Positions 1 to 8,134 of a stretch of DNA of 64,000 bases are shown here, one piece after another. Source of the stretch: Spongiivirga citrea (lineage in GTDB: Bacteria > Bacteroidota > Bacteroidia > Flavobacteriales > Flavobacteriaceae). The stretch lies in NCBI RefSeq assembly GCF_010671565.1, contig NZ_JAABOQ010000003.1, positions 186,001 to 250,000 on the forward strand, read 5' to 3'. A program made the position numbers and the translations under genes. Within the stretch, counting starts at the first letter, position 1. The number at the start of each line of letters is the position of its first letter. The notes below the pieces were generated by a model. The model ran no database searches and was not told where the DNA came from. It worked only from the letters and a program-made list of their open reading frames with translations.

Positions 1-324
1 GGTTTTTTTCATTTAATACTGGTTGATAAAGAAACGATCAAACAATCTAGCGATTTCAACCGAAATGATGTTGATAGCAAGAAATGCACCACTAAACAGT
101 GGAAAAAAATACAAGAGCATTTAGAAAATATTGATCTTAACAAATTAGCTACTTACAAGCCTTCTACCGAAAACCGTTTTTCCGATAGAGCAGCCCATGC
201 AAGCCTAAAAGTAATTTATAAAGACAGTATATACGGCGAATCTTTATTCGATCATGGTAACCCCCCATCAGAATTAAAACCATTGGTTGAACTAATCTTG
301 TCATTGGCAGAAACTGTTGAATAG
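1..324 (+). CDS. 3' end of an uncharacterised protein upstream of sufE (partial)
   Basis: Frame 1 is open from the first base to TAG at 322-324, giving about 107 residues with no start inside the window, so the gene is cut by the window edge. The fragment is hydrophilic and mixed in composition, with no membrane segment or recognisable motif; it ends in a Leu/Glu-rich helix (ELKPLVELIL). It lies only 40 bases upstream of the sufE ATG, in a SUF locus, and the sufE promoter overlaps its last codons. I do not recognise the family. Small secreted or lipoproteins are often found between sufS and sufE in Flavobacteriaceae, but that assignment is inference. Confidence 0.6.
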   Translation, partial: GFFHLILVDKETIKQSSDFNRNDVDSKKCTTKQWKKIQEHLENIDLNKLATYKPSTENRFSDRAAHASLKVIYKDSIYGESLFDHGNPPSELKPLVELILSLAETVE

Positions 325-347
325 CAGTAATTCTTATCGTACTTTTG
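317..347 (+). promoter_or_regulatory. Bacteroidota-type promoter for sufE
   Basis: TTG at 317-319 is followed after 20 bases by TACTTTTG at 340-347, matching the Bacteroidota sigma-ABfr pattern (-33 TTG, -7 TAnnTTTG). The sufE ATG is at 365, leaving a short leader. The -33 box lies in the last codons of the upstream gene, so sufE may have its own promoter inside the suf locus. Confidence 0.5.
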
Positions 348-364
348 CCTCAAAGTACAAGGTA

Positions 365-787
365 ATGACCATAAAAGAAATACAAGACGAGATTGTTGAT
401 GAGTTTTCTATGTTCGACGACTGGATGCAGCGCTATGAATATATGATTGATCTTGGTAAGTCTTTGCCTATTATTGACGACCAATATAAAATAGATGAAA
501 ACATCATTAAAGGTTGTCAAAGCAAAGTGTGGGTGCATGCTGAAATGGAAGATGACAAATTAAAATTCACCGCAGATAGCGATGCGATTATTACCAAGGG
601 AATCATCGCCATTTTAATACGTGCTTTTTCTAATCAGCACCCAAAAGATATTATAGAAGCTAATACTGATTTCATAGACGAGATCGGACTAAAAGAACAT
701 CTTTCTCCTACCCGGGCAAACGGATTGGTATCGATGATCAAACAATTAAAAATGTATGCAATTGCGTATCAAACGCAATTGAATTGA
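365..787 (+). CDS. sufE: SufE-like cysteine desulfurase activator
   Basis: SufE accepts persulfide sulfur from the cysteine desulfurase SufS and passes it to the SufBCD scaffold for Fe-S cluster assembly in the cytoplasm. The 140-residue protein has the usual SufE length, and its acceptor Cys is at residue 51 in the motif IIKGCQSKVW, the same number as in E. coli SufE. The ATG at 365 (MTIKEIQDE) is chosen because an upstream extension to 317 needs a non-ATG start, overlaps the previous gene and adds residues unlike the family. The DUF59 gene follows after one base, so the two are co-transcribed. SufS and SufBCD must lie before the window. Confidence 0.93.
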   Translation: MTIKEIQDEIVDEFSMFDDWMQRYEYMIDLGKSLPIIDDQYKIDENIIKGCQSKVWVHAEMEDDKLKFTADSDAIITKGIIAILIRAFSNQHPKDIIEANTDFIDEIGLKEHLSPTRANGLVSMIKQLKMYAIAYQTQLN

Positions 788-788
788 T

Positions 789-1112
789 ATGAGTGAAGAA
801 AAAAATACTGAAGAATTAGGAGAAAAGATCGTAAGAGTTTTAAAGACTATTTACGATCCTGAAATTCCTGTTGATATATACGAGCTAGGCCTTATTTACG
901 ATGTTTTGGTAAATGAAGATGATGAAGTTAAGATTTTAATGACCTTAACAACACCCAACTGCCCGGTTGCCGAAACATTACCAGCCGAAGTTGAAGATAA
1001 AGTAAAGTCCCTCAAAGACATTAAAGACGCCGAGGTAGAAATCACTTTTGATCCGCCGTGGAGCCAAGACCTAATGAGCGAAGAAGCGAAGCTAGAGTTG
1101 GGAATGCTTTAA
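789..1112 (+). CDS. DUF59/MIP18-family Fe-S assembly protein (SufT-like)
   Basis: This 107-residue protein is a stand-alone MIP18 (DUF59) domain. Family members, including SufT and the eukaryotic CIA factor, help mature or load Fe-S proteins. Visible family motifs are DPEIPVDIYELGLIYDV near residue 23 and TTPNCPVAETLP near residue 55, the latter with the conserved Cys. It begins one base after the sufE stop, so translational coupling is likely. Location in a suf operon supports a role in Fe-S maturation, but the exact step cannot be read from sequence. Confidence 0.88.
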   Translation: MSEEKNTEELGEKIVRVLKTIYDPEIPVDIYELGLIYDVLVNEDDEVKILMTLTTPNCPVAETLPAEVEDKVKSLKDIKDAEVEITFDPPWSQDLMSEEAKLELGML

Positions 1113-1154
1113 GCTTCTACCTAGGTGTTTTTCGTTTGTATTTATTTTAGTAGT

Positions 1155-1170
1155 CTCCCCTTGAGGGGTG
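1155..1170. repeat. Short GC-rich hairpin in an AT-rich spacer
   Basis: CCCC-TTGA-GGGG at 1157-1168 is a 4-bp GC stem with a TTGA loop in an otherwise AT-rich gap between the DUF59 and DUF2480 genes. No T-tract follows, so it is a poor terminator. The core resembles the CTCTCCTTGGGGAGAG element at 46339-46354, so it could be a decayed copy of the same palindromic repeat family; the similarity is short and may be chance. Confidence 0.3.
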
Positions 1171-1197
1171 CTTACTCCTTTTAAATCATTTTTTTGA

Positions 1198-1707
1198 ATG
1201 GAAAAAGAAATCATAAATAGAGTTGCGAATAGCAAATTAATAACCATCGACCTTGAGGATTTTTATCCGGAAGGAAAACGAGTATTGTTTGATATTAAAG
1301 ATTGGCTTTATGAAGGTTTCGTATTGCGCGAAAAAGAGTTTAGAGCGCATGTAAAAAATCATGATTGGGGTCAATATCAAGATTTCTATGTTGCGCTTAC
1401 CTGCTCTTCTGATGCCATTATTCCGGGTTGGGCCTATATGCTATTGACTATTCAACTAAGTCCTTTTGCCAAAAAAGCAGTCACCGGAGATCTTGAAACG
1501 CTTGAAACTGCTATTTACCAGGAAATCATCAGCGACCTTCCTGTAGCAGAATATCAAGACAAGCCTATTATCATTAAAGGCTGTTCTAATAAACCAGTAC
1601 CAGCAAATGCTTACTTATTTCTTTCTTCAAAACTTGAGGGTATTGCAAAGTCAATAATGTATGGCGAAGCTTGCTCTTCAGTACCGCTTTACAAGAAGCG
1701 TTCATAA
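1198..1707 (+). CDS. DUF2480 family protein
   Basis: A 169-residue soluble protein matching the Bacteroidota-specific DUF2480 family. Features include the N-terminal stretch LITIDLEDFYPEGKRVLFD and a conserved Cys-containing tail (IIIKGCSNKPVPANAY, then YGEACSSVPLYKK). There is no signal peptide or membrane segment, so it is probably cytoplasmic. The function of the family is not established. It follows the SUF genes on the same strand after 85 bases; this adjacency suggests, but does not show, a link to Fe-S or sulfur chemistry, to which the conserved Cys residues would fit. Confidence 0.85.
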   Translation: MEKEIINRVANSKLITIDLEDFYPEGKRVLFDIKDWLYEGFVLREKEFRAHVKNHDWGQYQDFYVALTCSSDAIIPGWAYMLLTIQLSPFAKKAVTGDLETLETAIYQEIISDLPVAEYQDKPIIIKGCSNKPVPANAYLFLSSKLEGIAKSIMYGEACSSVPLYKKRS

Positions 1708-1818
1708 AATTGTTTATTTCTTCTTCATACTTCTAAAAACTTGAAAGTCAAGTGGTCTAATTTTAGATATGTAATCGTACATAAATAAATAACAAAACAT
1801 AAACCTTAAAAAATCATT

Positions 1819-2739
1819 ATGAAAAAACACCTCTTATGCGGAGTAATGCTACTGGTAGGTAGCATAACATTTGCCCAAACTGTAGAAGAACTAAAAGCGC
1901 AACAAGCGCCAAAAAAAGACTCAATTGCCAAATTACAAGGTGAGGTTGATGCCATCCAGGCAAAAATAGACGCTATGCCAGGATGGAAAACTGGTGCTTT
2001 TGGAACTATAGGTTTCAATATATCAGAATTTAGTAATTGGTACGCACAAGGGTCACCAAACGTTTCATCAGGAAATATTGGTTTTACTGTAAATGCTTTT
2101 GCCAACTTAAAAGAAGAAAAGTTCTTCTGGAGGAACTCAGCTAACGTTAATCTTGCTTGGGTTAAGTTTGATGATAAAGATGTAGTCGAAGCTGAGGAAG
2201 GCTTTAGAGAAGCAACAGACGTATTTAATATCACTTCCTTATACGGAAGAAAGTTAAGTGAAAAATGGGCCGTTTCAGGTCTTGTTGAATATCGTACTAC
2301 TATACTAAATAATTTTAATGATCCAGGATATTTAGACGCTGGTATTGGTATGACATGGACGCCTATTGCGGATTTAGTAGTTGTAATTCACCCACTTAAC
2401 TACAATTTTGTTTTTGCTGAAAATGACGCGGTATTCGAATCTTCGACAGGTGCAAAAATTGTAGCCGATTATACCCGTAAATTAGGTCCTGTAAGTTTAA
2501 AAAGTAATTTATCTGCGTTTCAAAGTTACGAGAATGGAGATCTTTCTAACTGGACGTGGATCAACTCGTTCGGATATACGCTTTGGAAAAAAATTGGCTT
2601 AGGATTTGATTTTGGTTTACGTAGCAATAAGCAGGAAGCTTTAAACTTTGCTTTAGCTAGCGAACCTACAACTACGTTTGATACCGTTGATAATGACCTG
2701 CAAACCTACTGGTTATTAGGATTAAATTATTCGTTTTAA
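1819..2739 (+). CDS. DUF3078 outer-membrane beta-barrel protein
   Basis: This 306-residue protein begins with a clear signal peptide (MKKHLLCGVMLLVGSITFAQ), then a short charged helical segment (about residues 22-50), then the DUF3078 region starting at GWKTGAFGTIGFNISEFSNW. The rest is alternating strands rich in aromatic residues, and the protein ends in Phe (GLNYSF), typical of a barrel inserted by BAM. It is likely an outer-membrane protein of unknown function. It stands alone, 111 bases after DUF2480, and is followed by a bidirectional hairpin terminator. Confidence 0.85.
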   Translation: MKKHLLCGVMLLVGSITFAQTVEELKAQQAPKKDSIAKLQGEVDAIQAKIDAMPGWKTGAFGTIGFNISEFSNWYAQGSPNVSSGNIGFTVNAFANLKEEKFFWRNSANVNLAWVKFDDKDVVEAEEGFREATDVFNITSLYGRKLSEKWAVSGLVEYRTTILNNFNDPGYLDAGIGMTWTPIADLVVVIHPLNYNFVFAENDAVFESSTGAKIVADYTRKLGPVSLKSNLSAFQSYENGDLSNWTWINSFGYTLWKKIGLGFDFGLRSNKQEALNFALASEPTTTFDTVDNDLQTYWLLGLNYSF

Positions 2740-2790
2740 AACAACAGTTATCCCCAACATAATTACTTGAATTAGTCAAAATTCATCAGA

Positions 2791-2825
2791 AGGCCCTTGC
2801 TGTTTTTCAAGGGTCTTTTTTATTT
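2791..2825. terminator. Bidirectional rho-independent terminator
   Basis: Arms around GGCCCTTG (2792-2799) and CAAGGGTC (2808-2815) with an 8-base loop are followed by a T-tract on the plus strand and preceded by T-rich sequence on the minus strand. It sits between the convergent DUF3078 and BASS transporter genes and can end both transcripts. Confidence 0.75.
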
Positions 2826-2843
2826 TAGAAATGTAAATAAGGG

Positions 2844-3704
2844 TTATGCCATCCTTTTCTGCGCTCTGCCGTACATGATAATAAAAAATGCAGATGCGTA
2901 CATAATTAAAGTGTAAATAGCAGCTGCAATTCCGTAAGTAGTATTTTGTAATGTTACAATCGCAATGGTAATTGCCAATCCTGAATTTTGAACTCCGGAT
3001 TCTACGGCAATACTGATTGACTGCGCTTTTCTTAATCGAAACGAACGTGCGATTAAATAACCTAATGATAAACTAATGACATTTAACAAAGTGGTAGGAA
3101 TACCGGCTTGCTTGAAATACGGAATGATATTGGCACGCTCCTTAAAAATTAAACCTACCGTAATTAGTATAAATAAAACGGTAGAAATAATGTGTACGGT
3201 TTTTTCCATTTTTATAGCAAACCTTGTCGCCTTAGCTCTTAGCAACATTCCTATCATTACTGGTATGACCACAATAGATAATAGTTGAATAATCATTTTC
3301 ATGGAGTCTAGTTCCATTTGCGCCTCTAAAGATTGAAAATGAGCTATCGAAAACCCAATAATTAAGGGTATGGTAAAAATGGTGACGATACTCGCTACAG
3401 CAGTTAAACTCACCGAAAGAGCAGTATCTCCTTTTGCTAAAAAAGCGATAATGTTAGATGTAGCGCCGCCAGGACAGGCTGCTAAAATCATAATTCCTAT
3501 TGCAATTTCGCCAGGAACCTCTATTAAAGTAACTAGTGTAAACCCAATAATCGGAAGTAACACTAGCTGGTTTAGCAATCCTATTAAGATCGCTTTCGGT
3601 TCTTCTACTACGCGTTTAAAGTCTGAAATGGTTAGTGACAATCCCATTCCAAACATAATGATCATTAGGGAAATCCCAACGATTAACGAACTTAGTTCAT
3701 CCAT
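2844..3704 (-). CDS. Bile acid:sodium symporter (BASS) family transporter
   Basis: A 286-residue integral membrane protein with eight or nine predicted hydrophobic segments throughout. The motif AACPGGATSNIIAFLAKGD near residue 80 is the conserved BASS region, and GVQNSGLAITIAIV near residue 238 is the second Na+-site crossover region. Members are Na+-coupled importers of bile acids, pantoate, pyruvate and other organic anions; the substrate here cannot be told from sequence. It is the last gene of a tetR-aldolase-transporter operon, 12 bases after the aldolase. A substrate related to a hydroxy- or keto-acid handled by that aldolase is a reasonable inference. Confidence 0.9.
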   Translation of the reverse strand: MDELSSLIVGISLMIIMFGMGLSLTISDFKRVVEEPKAILIGLLNQLVLLPIIGFTLVTLIEVPGEIAIGIMILAACPGGATSNIIAFLAKGDTALSVSLTAVASIVTIFTIPLIIGFSIAHFQSLEAQMELDSMKMIIQLLSIVVIPVMIGMLLRAKATRFAIKMEKTVHIISTVLFILITVGLIFKERANIIPYFKQAGIPTTLLNVISLSLGYLIARSFRLRKAQSISIAVESGVQNSGLAITIAIVTLQNTTYGIAAAIYTLIMYASAFFIIMYGRAQKRMA

Positions 3705-3716
3705 ATTGGGAAGTTA

Positions 3717-4499
3717 CTAGAATTTTTGTGATGCGCAAATGTCCTGCCACATAGGTTGAAATTGAAAATATCCGGCTAAAGGAAAACCTAATTCTTGACG
3801 TGTTTTCATTGCTATTTCATGATCTATTTCAATTAGTTTCTGACCCGTTTGCATTGCCAATAATTGTGCTTGACAACTGCGTTCCATAGTAACAAACCAC
3901 CAAACAGCTTCATCGATTGAGTGACCCACAGTAATCAAGCCATGATTTTGTAAAATTGCTGCTTTATAATCTGATAAGGCTTCGGCAATGCGTTTTCCTT
4001 CATCTAATTCATTTACGACACCTGTATAATCATTGAACAAGGCATGGTCTTTATAAAAAGCACAAGCATCTTGCGTTATTGGAGCCAACTCTTGCCCTAA
4101 AGCAGAAAATGCTTTGCCGTAGACGGAATGGGAATGGGCAGCTGCAATCACATCAGGTCTTGCCTCATGAATTTGCGAATGAATTGCAAAGGCAGCTCGA
4201 TTTACAGGAAGGTTTCCTTCTACAACTTCGCCCTTGTGATTAACCAATAACAAATGATCAGACACAATTTGGTTAAATGAAACCCCAAACGGATTTACCC
4301 AAAAATGGTCCTTTAACTCAGGGTCACGCACAGTAATATGACCTGCGACTCCTTCAGAAAATCCGAACTTTCCAAAAATGCGAAAAGCTCCCGTCAGTTT
4401 ATGTTTTAGATACTTGCGTTCTTCTTCAATTGTGTTGAAAGTTGGAGGCATTGGAATATTGCCAGGTAACATTTCTAAAGGTGGATTTGGTACTGCCAT
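3717..4499 (-). CDS. Class II aldolase/adducin family protein
   Basis: A 260-residue cytoplasmic protein with the class II aldolase/adducin fold. The metal-binding pair is seen in AAAHSHSVYGKAFS near residue 110 and the third His in ILQNHGLITVGHSIDEAVW near residue 190; SEGVAGHITVRDPE near residue 50 is the substrate-loop region. The family includes fuculose- and ribulose-phosphate aldolases, epimerases and decarboxylases acting with a divalent metal. The spacing and the YGKAFSALG stretch resemble the long 'class II aldolase' homologues of unknown substrate rather than FucA. It lies between the TetR regulator (52 bases) and the BASS transporter (12 bases). Confidence 0.88.
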   Translation of the reverse strand: MAVPNPPLEMLPGNIPMPPTFNTIEEERKYLKHKLTGAFRIFGKFGFSEGVAGHITVRDPELKDHFWVNPFGVSFNQIVSDHLLLVNHKGEVVEGNLPVNRAAFAIHSQIHEARPDVIAAAHSHSVYGKAFSALGQELAPITQDACAFYKDHALFNDYTGVVNELDEGKRIAEALSDYKAAILQNHGLITVGHSIDEAVWWFVTMERSCQAQLLAMQTGQKLIEIDHEIAMKTRQELGFPLAGYFQFQPMWQDICASQKF

Positions 4500-4551
4500 A
4501 ATATAATTTGTTTTAATTCTTTTTCATGTCCTTTCTAAAAAGGAAAATATT

Positions 4552-5202
4552 TTAGCTAGTGGGTAAAATCCCACCAGATTTTTTTAAATCTCTTATTTCC
4601 TGGTACTCTATGAGTCCTTTTTCTGTTAGGTAAGGTTTTAGCATAAACCAAAGCGATTGCATAGGGGATTGTTTTGCGAGATAATTGGTTTTTTCAAGAT
4701 CGATCAATGATGAACTGTTTTTCCAAAACATATTTACTATCCACAGATTATGGATTAAGTAGGTATAGTCTAGCTCATCACTTTCTGGTTTTAGCCTATT
4801 TGTGCTGATATAATAGTCCACCAGTTTTCGAGCATCTTCTAAGCGTTTTGACGTTCTCACCTTGTACTTTTCTAATACCGTTGGATGAGCAACAGTCAGA
4901 TATAAAATATTAGTGAAGTAAAAACGATATCGATCTTGGACGGCACAAAATTTTTGAAACATCAATTCAAAATGTTCTAGCGTGACATACTTCCCTTCTG
5001 GAACAATAATATTTTTTGAAGCGTTTAAAATCTCTTCTTGAATGGCATCAAGTAATTGTTCTTTCCTTTTAAAATGGTAGGTAAGATTGCCAGGGCTTAT
5101 TTTCATTTCGTCCGCAATCTCTTTAATACTCACATTAAAAAACCCTTTTTCATTAAAAAGTTCTGTAGCGGTTTCAAGTATATGTTCTTTAGTATTCTTC
5201 AA
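4552..5202 (-). CDS. TetR/AcrR-family transcriptional regulator
   Basis: A 216-residue TetR-type repressor. The N-terminal helix-turn-helix is visible at about residues 5-55: ILETATELFNEKGFFNVSIK, then the recognition helix region ISPGNLTYHFKRKEQLL. The C-terminal two thirds is a divergent ligand-binding/dimer domain. The start is a TTG codon at 5202; the reading frame upstream meets a TAA without any ATG, and MKNTKEHILETA fits the family's usual N terminus. It is first in a tetR-aldolase-BASS operon, and a perfect palindrome overlaps its own -7 box, so autorepression and control of the two downstream genes are likely. The ligand is unknown. Confidence 0.92.
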   Translation of the reverse strand: MKNTKEHILETATELFNEKGFFNVSIKEIADEMKISPGNLTYHFKRKEQLLDAIQEEILNASKNIIVPEGKYVTLEHFELMFQKFCAVQDRYRFYFTNILYLTVAHPTVLEKYKVRTSKRLEDARKLVDYYISTNRLKPESDELDYTYLIHNLWIVNMFWKNSSSLIDLEKTNYLAKQSPMQSLWFMLKPYLTEKGLIEYQEIRDLKKSGGILPTS

Positions 5203-5234
5203 AAAATAGTATAAAAAAACTATATTTTACTTAC

Positions 5235-5256
5235 AATTAGTACAAACATACTAATT
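5235..5256 (-). promoter_or_regulatory. Palindromic operator overlapping the tetR promoter
   Basis: AATTAGTA (5235-5242), a 6-base spacer and TACTAATT (5249-5256) form a perfect 8-bp inverted repeat. On the minus strand TATGTTTG (5250-5243) matches the -7 box TAnnTTTG and lies inside the palindrome; a TTG 24 bases further upstream (5277-5275) could be the -33 box. The TTG start of tetR is 33 bases downstream. A repressor dimer bound here would block the promoter, the usual TetR arrangement. Confidence 0.6.
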
Positions 5257-5298
5257 TTTAAATAAATGCTATACCAATCCATTTCTGAGTATATCTAG

Positions 5299-6510
5299 CT
5301 ATTCATACTGATCATACTCTTGATACAAAAACTTGTTATAAGGAAAACGGGTAACATGAATTTCACGTACCGCACTATAAACTTGCTCCCGAAATTCTTC
5401 GAGATTCTCTTTATTAATTGCAGAAATAAATATAGCATTCTCTCCTACTTTACCCATCCAGGTTTTTTTCCAATCATCTAGCGTGTAGTGAATTTTGGTT
5501 TTTTCAGTAATTAGATCGTCTTCATCAATCGTTTCATGTTTGTAGGCATCGATTTTATTGAAAATCATCATGGTCGGTTTATCGGCTCCTTTTATCTCAT
5601 CTAAAATCTCATTTACCGAAGCTATATGGTCTTCAAAATTAGGATGCGAAATATCAACTACGTGTAACAATAAGTCGGCCTCCCGAACCTCATCCAGTGT
5701 ACTTTTAAAAGACTCTACTAATTGTGTAGGTAGTTTTCTAATAAACCCAACTGTATCACTTAACAAAAAAGGAAGGTTTTTTATCACCACTTTACGAACC
5801 GTGGTATCTAGGGTCGCAAACAGTTTATTTTCAGCAAATACATCACTCTTACTTATGACATTCATCAATGTACTTTTACCTACATTGGTATAACCTACCA
5901 AGGCAACACGAACTAACTGCCCACGGTTACTTCGCTGCACTGCCATTTGTTTATCGATGGTCTTCAGCTTTTTCCTAAGTAAGGATATTTTATCGCGAAC
6001 GATACGTCTATCGGTCTCGATTTCGGTTTCACCAGGACCCCGCATACCAATACCCCCTTTTTGTCTTTCAAGGTGGGTCCACATACCAGCCAGTCGAGGT
6101 AACAAATATTGATATTGAGCCAGTTCAACCTGCGTTCTCGCGTAGCTAGTTTGTGCTCGTTGTGCAAAAATATCGAGTATTAAATTGGTTCGATCTATAA
6201 TTTTGCATCGAAGAATACGCTCGTTATTTTTTTGTTGAGCAGGAGTAAGTTCATCATCAAAAACAACCGTGCCGATATCATTATCATGCACAAATTGCTC
6301 TACCTCTTCCATCTTTCCAGTTCCGATGAATGTTTTAGGGTTTGGCATATCCATTTTCTGGGTAAAGCGTTTTACTACTTCACCACCAGCCGTATAGGTC
6401 AAAAACTCTAATTCATCTAAATACTCTTTAGACTTTTCTTCATTTTGATCACGAGTGATCACGCCTATGAGCACCGTTTTTTCGTATCCTATTTCCTTTT
6501 TTTCGAGCAT
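5299..6510 (-). CDS. hflX: GTPase HflX
   Basis: HflX is a ribosome-associated GTPase that splits stalled or stress-hibernating 70S ribosomes. The 403-residue protein shows the HflX N-terminal domain (FDDELTPAQQKNNERIL near residue 84, GPGETEIETDRR near residue 158) followed by the G domain: G1 GYTNVGKST near residue 206, G3 DTVGFIRKLP near residue 252 and G4 NKID near residue 318. The C-terminal extension ends acidic and tyrosine-rich. The ATG at 6510 lies 17 bases after a good -7 box on the minus strand. The gene is monocistronic, not next to hfq as in proteobacteria. Confidence 0.95.
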   Translation of the reverse strand: MLEKKEIGYEKTVLIGVITRDQNEEKSKEYLDELEFLTYTAGGEVVKRFTQKMDMPNPKTFIGTGKMEEVEQFVHDNDIGTVVFDDELTPAQQKNNERILRCKIIDRTNLILDIFAQRAQTSYARTQVELAQYQYLLPRLAGMWTHLERQKGGIGMRGPGETEIETDRRIVRDKISLLRKKLKTIDKQMAVQRSNRGQLVRVALVGYTNVGKSTLMNVISKSDVFAENKLFATLDTTVRKVVIKNLPFLLSDTVGFIRKLPTQLVESFKSTLDEVREADLLLHVVDISHPNFEDHIASVNEILDEIKGADKPTMMIFNKIDAYKHETIDEDDLITEKTKIHYTLDDWKKTWMGKVGENAIFISAINKENLEEFREQVYSAVREIHVTRFPYNKFLYQEYDQYE

Positions 6511-6527
6511 ATACTTTTAATAGGTGG

Positions 6528-6535
6528 CAAAGGTA
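6528..6535 (-). promoter_or_regulatory. -7 promoter box for hflX
   Basis: The minus strand reads TACCTTTG, a full match to TAnnTTTG, ending 17 bases before the hflX ATG. I found no convincing TTG -33 box at the usual 17-23 base spacing, so the assignment rests on the -7 box and its position. Confidence 0.4.
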
Positions 6536-6664
6536 CAAAATCGGTAGTCAGTAGCCAGTCATAGAACGGAGTTTAAGGTCTTTAATCCAAAAGTTATCAT
6601 AGTACAAGCAATTGCCCTTTTCGTGTTGATAGTTTTGTATTTTAGATTTTGAAAAACTTTTGAA

Positions 6665-7633
6665 ATGGATATTAAATCCCTAAATACACTTCCGCTTAAC
6701 GATATTTATACTGTAGCTTTTTACAATTTAGAAAATCTGTTTGACACTAAAGATGACTTAAAAACCATGGATGACGATTTCCTGCCTGATGGAAAAAAAA
6801 GGTGGACTCAAGAACGTTATGAAAAGAAGCTCTTTAAACTAGGTACGGCCATTTCGAACGTCGGCTATCATAAATCAAAAAAAGCACCGACACTTGTAGG
6901 TGTTGCCGAAGTAGAAAACAAACGTGTTTTACAAGACTTGATCAAAACAAAAAACTTACAAAAACACGGCTTCGACATTGTTCATTTCGATTCACCTGAT
7001 GAGCGGGGTATGGATGTTGGCTTGCTCTACCAAAAAAAACATTTTGAGGTTGAAACGACCAAAATGTATCCACTTATGCTCGAGGACGAATATGGTGAAC
7101 GCGACTATACGCGCGATGTATTGTTGGTTTCGGGAAAATTAAACGGCGAACTAATTCATGTACTGGTTAATCATTGGCCGTCCCGTAGAGATGGTTCTGA
7201 TGTAACTCAACCTAAACGCATTGCTGCTGCACAATTAGTGCAACAAATTGTGAGTGAGATTTATCAGATATATAAGGATGCCAAAATCATTATTATGGGT
7301 GATTTTAATGACGATCCTCACAGTCCTAGTATCAAAGATCATTTAATGAGTCCTCAGCTTTACAATCCAATGGAGACGCTTCTTTCTTTTACTAAAGGTA
7401 GTCTGAGTTATAAGGGCAATTGGAATATTTTTGATCAGATAATCTTTACACACAACTTTTTCAAAAAAGAAAACGACGGCCATACTTTTGCGCATGCCGA
7501 CGTTTTCGATGATAAGTTTTTAAAAGTCTATGAAGGTCGCCACAAAGGCATTCCGTATAGAACTTATGCTGGTAAAAAATACCTAGGCGGTTATAGTGAT
7601 CACTTTCCTGTTTATATTCAGTTGAAGAAATAA
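6665..7633 (+). CDS. Endonuclease/exonuclease/phosphatase (EEP) family protein
   Basis: A 322-residue protein of the EEP superfamily, Mg2+-dependent phosphodiesterases acting on nucleic acids or phospho-compounds. Catalytic landmarks are all visible: FYNLENLFDTKDD near residue 20 (Asn metal ligand), GVAEVENKRVL near residue 80 (Glu ligand), VNHWPSRRDG near residue 167, MGDFNDDP near residue 210, and the C-terminal SDHFPVY with the general-base His. There is no clear signal peptide. The family is broad, so DNase, RNase or phosphatase activity cannot be distinguished. A TAGTTTTG -7-like box lies at 6630-6637 but without a well-spaced -33 box. Confidence 0.88.
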   Translation: MDIKSLNTLPLNDIYTVAFYNLENLFDTKDDLKTMDDDFLPDGKKRWTQERYEKKLFKLGTAISNVGYHKSKKAPTLVGVAEVENKRVLQDLIKTKNLQKHGFDIVHFDSPDERGMDVGLLYQKKHFEVETTKMYPLMLEDEYGERDYTRDVLLVSGKLNGELIHVLVNHWPSRRDGSDVTQPKRIAAAQLVQQIVSEIYQIYKDAKIIIMGDFNDDPHSPSIKDHLMSPQLYNPMETLLSFTKGSLSYKGNWNIFDQIIFTHNFFKKENDGHTFAHADVFDDKFLKVYEGRHKGIPYRTYAGKKYLGGYSDHFPVYIQLKK

Positions 7634-7692
7634 TTGTCAAAAATCATATTATTGAAATAGGTCTTCCTGAACACTTGCGGCTCGACTAGGCA

Positions 7693-8019
7693 CTAAGTTA
7701 AATCCTCTATTGTCGCTGCTGGCGCGTTTGTCATCACCGATCGTATCCCATTTTCACAAGCCTGTTTACTTGAATAAGTTTCACTCGTACCTATAACACG
7801 ACCATTACTCGCTTTTAAGTTGAAATAAGGTTCGCCATTTTTAGCAACAAGACGCACATATCGACGATCTTTATCAGAATTCATTTTCACAGAATCGATT
7901 CCGTTTTTACAGCTTGCCCGAACAACATAGCCTTCACTCTTAAGAATGTTTTCTCCGTTTGATGCTTTCAGTCTAAAGCGAAACTCCCCGCCTTTGTCTT
8001 TGTACATTTCAAATTTCAT
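7693..8019 (-). CDS. DUF1508 (YegP-like) tandem-repeat protein
   Basis: A 108-residue protein made of two copies of the DUF1508 repeat, each about 48 residues with the pattern FRFRLKASNGENILKSEGY...CKNGIDSVK and FNLKASNGRVIGTSETY...CENGIRSV. E. coli YegP has the same two-repeat layout and length. The biochemical role of the family is unknown; structures show a small alpha/beta fold. The gene stands alone, convergent with the EEP gene upstream and separated from it by about 60 bases. Confidence 0.9.
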   Translation of the reverse strand: MKFEMYKDKGGEFRFRLKASNGENILKSEGYVVRASCKNGIDSVKMNSDKDRRYVRLVAKNGEPYFNLKASNGRVIGTSETYSSKQACENGIRSVMTNAPAATIEDLT

Positions 8020-8134
8020 CTCTGTTTGTTTATGATTAATAGATTACAAAGATGATGCAGGCAATCCAGAAATTATGAAGTGTATTTGCCCAAATGTACA
8101 GGGGATTAATCCTATTAATTTAGTAGATTTTTCC

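Noticed and set aside
3370-3720. Plus-strand 116-residue frame opposite the BASS gene
   Set aside because: It is antisense to a clear transporter gene, has no family motif and no promoter.
6630-6637. TAGTTTTG as a full promoter of the EEP gene
   Set aside because: The nearest TTG is only 15 bases upstream, shorter than the usual spacing, so I left it as a note.
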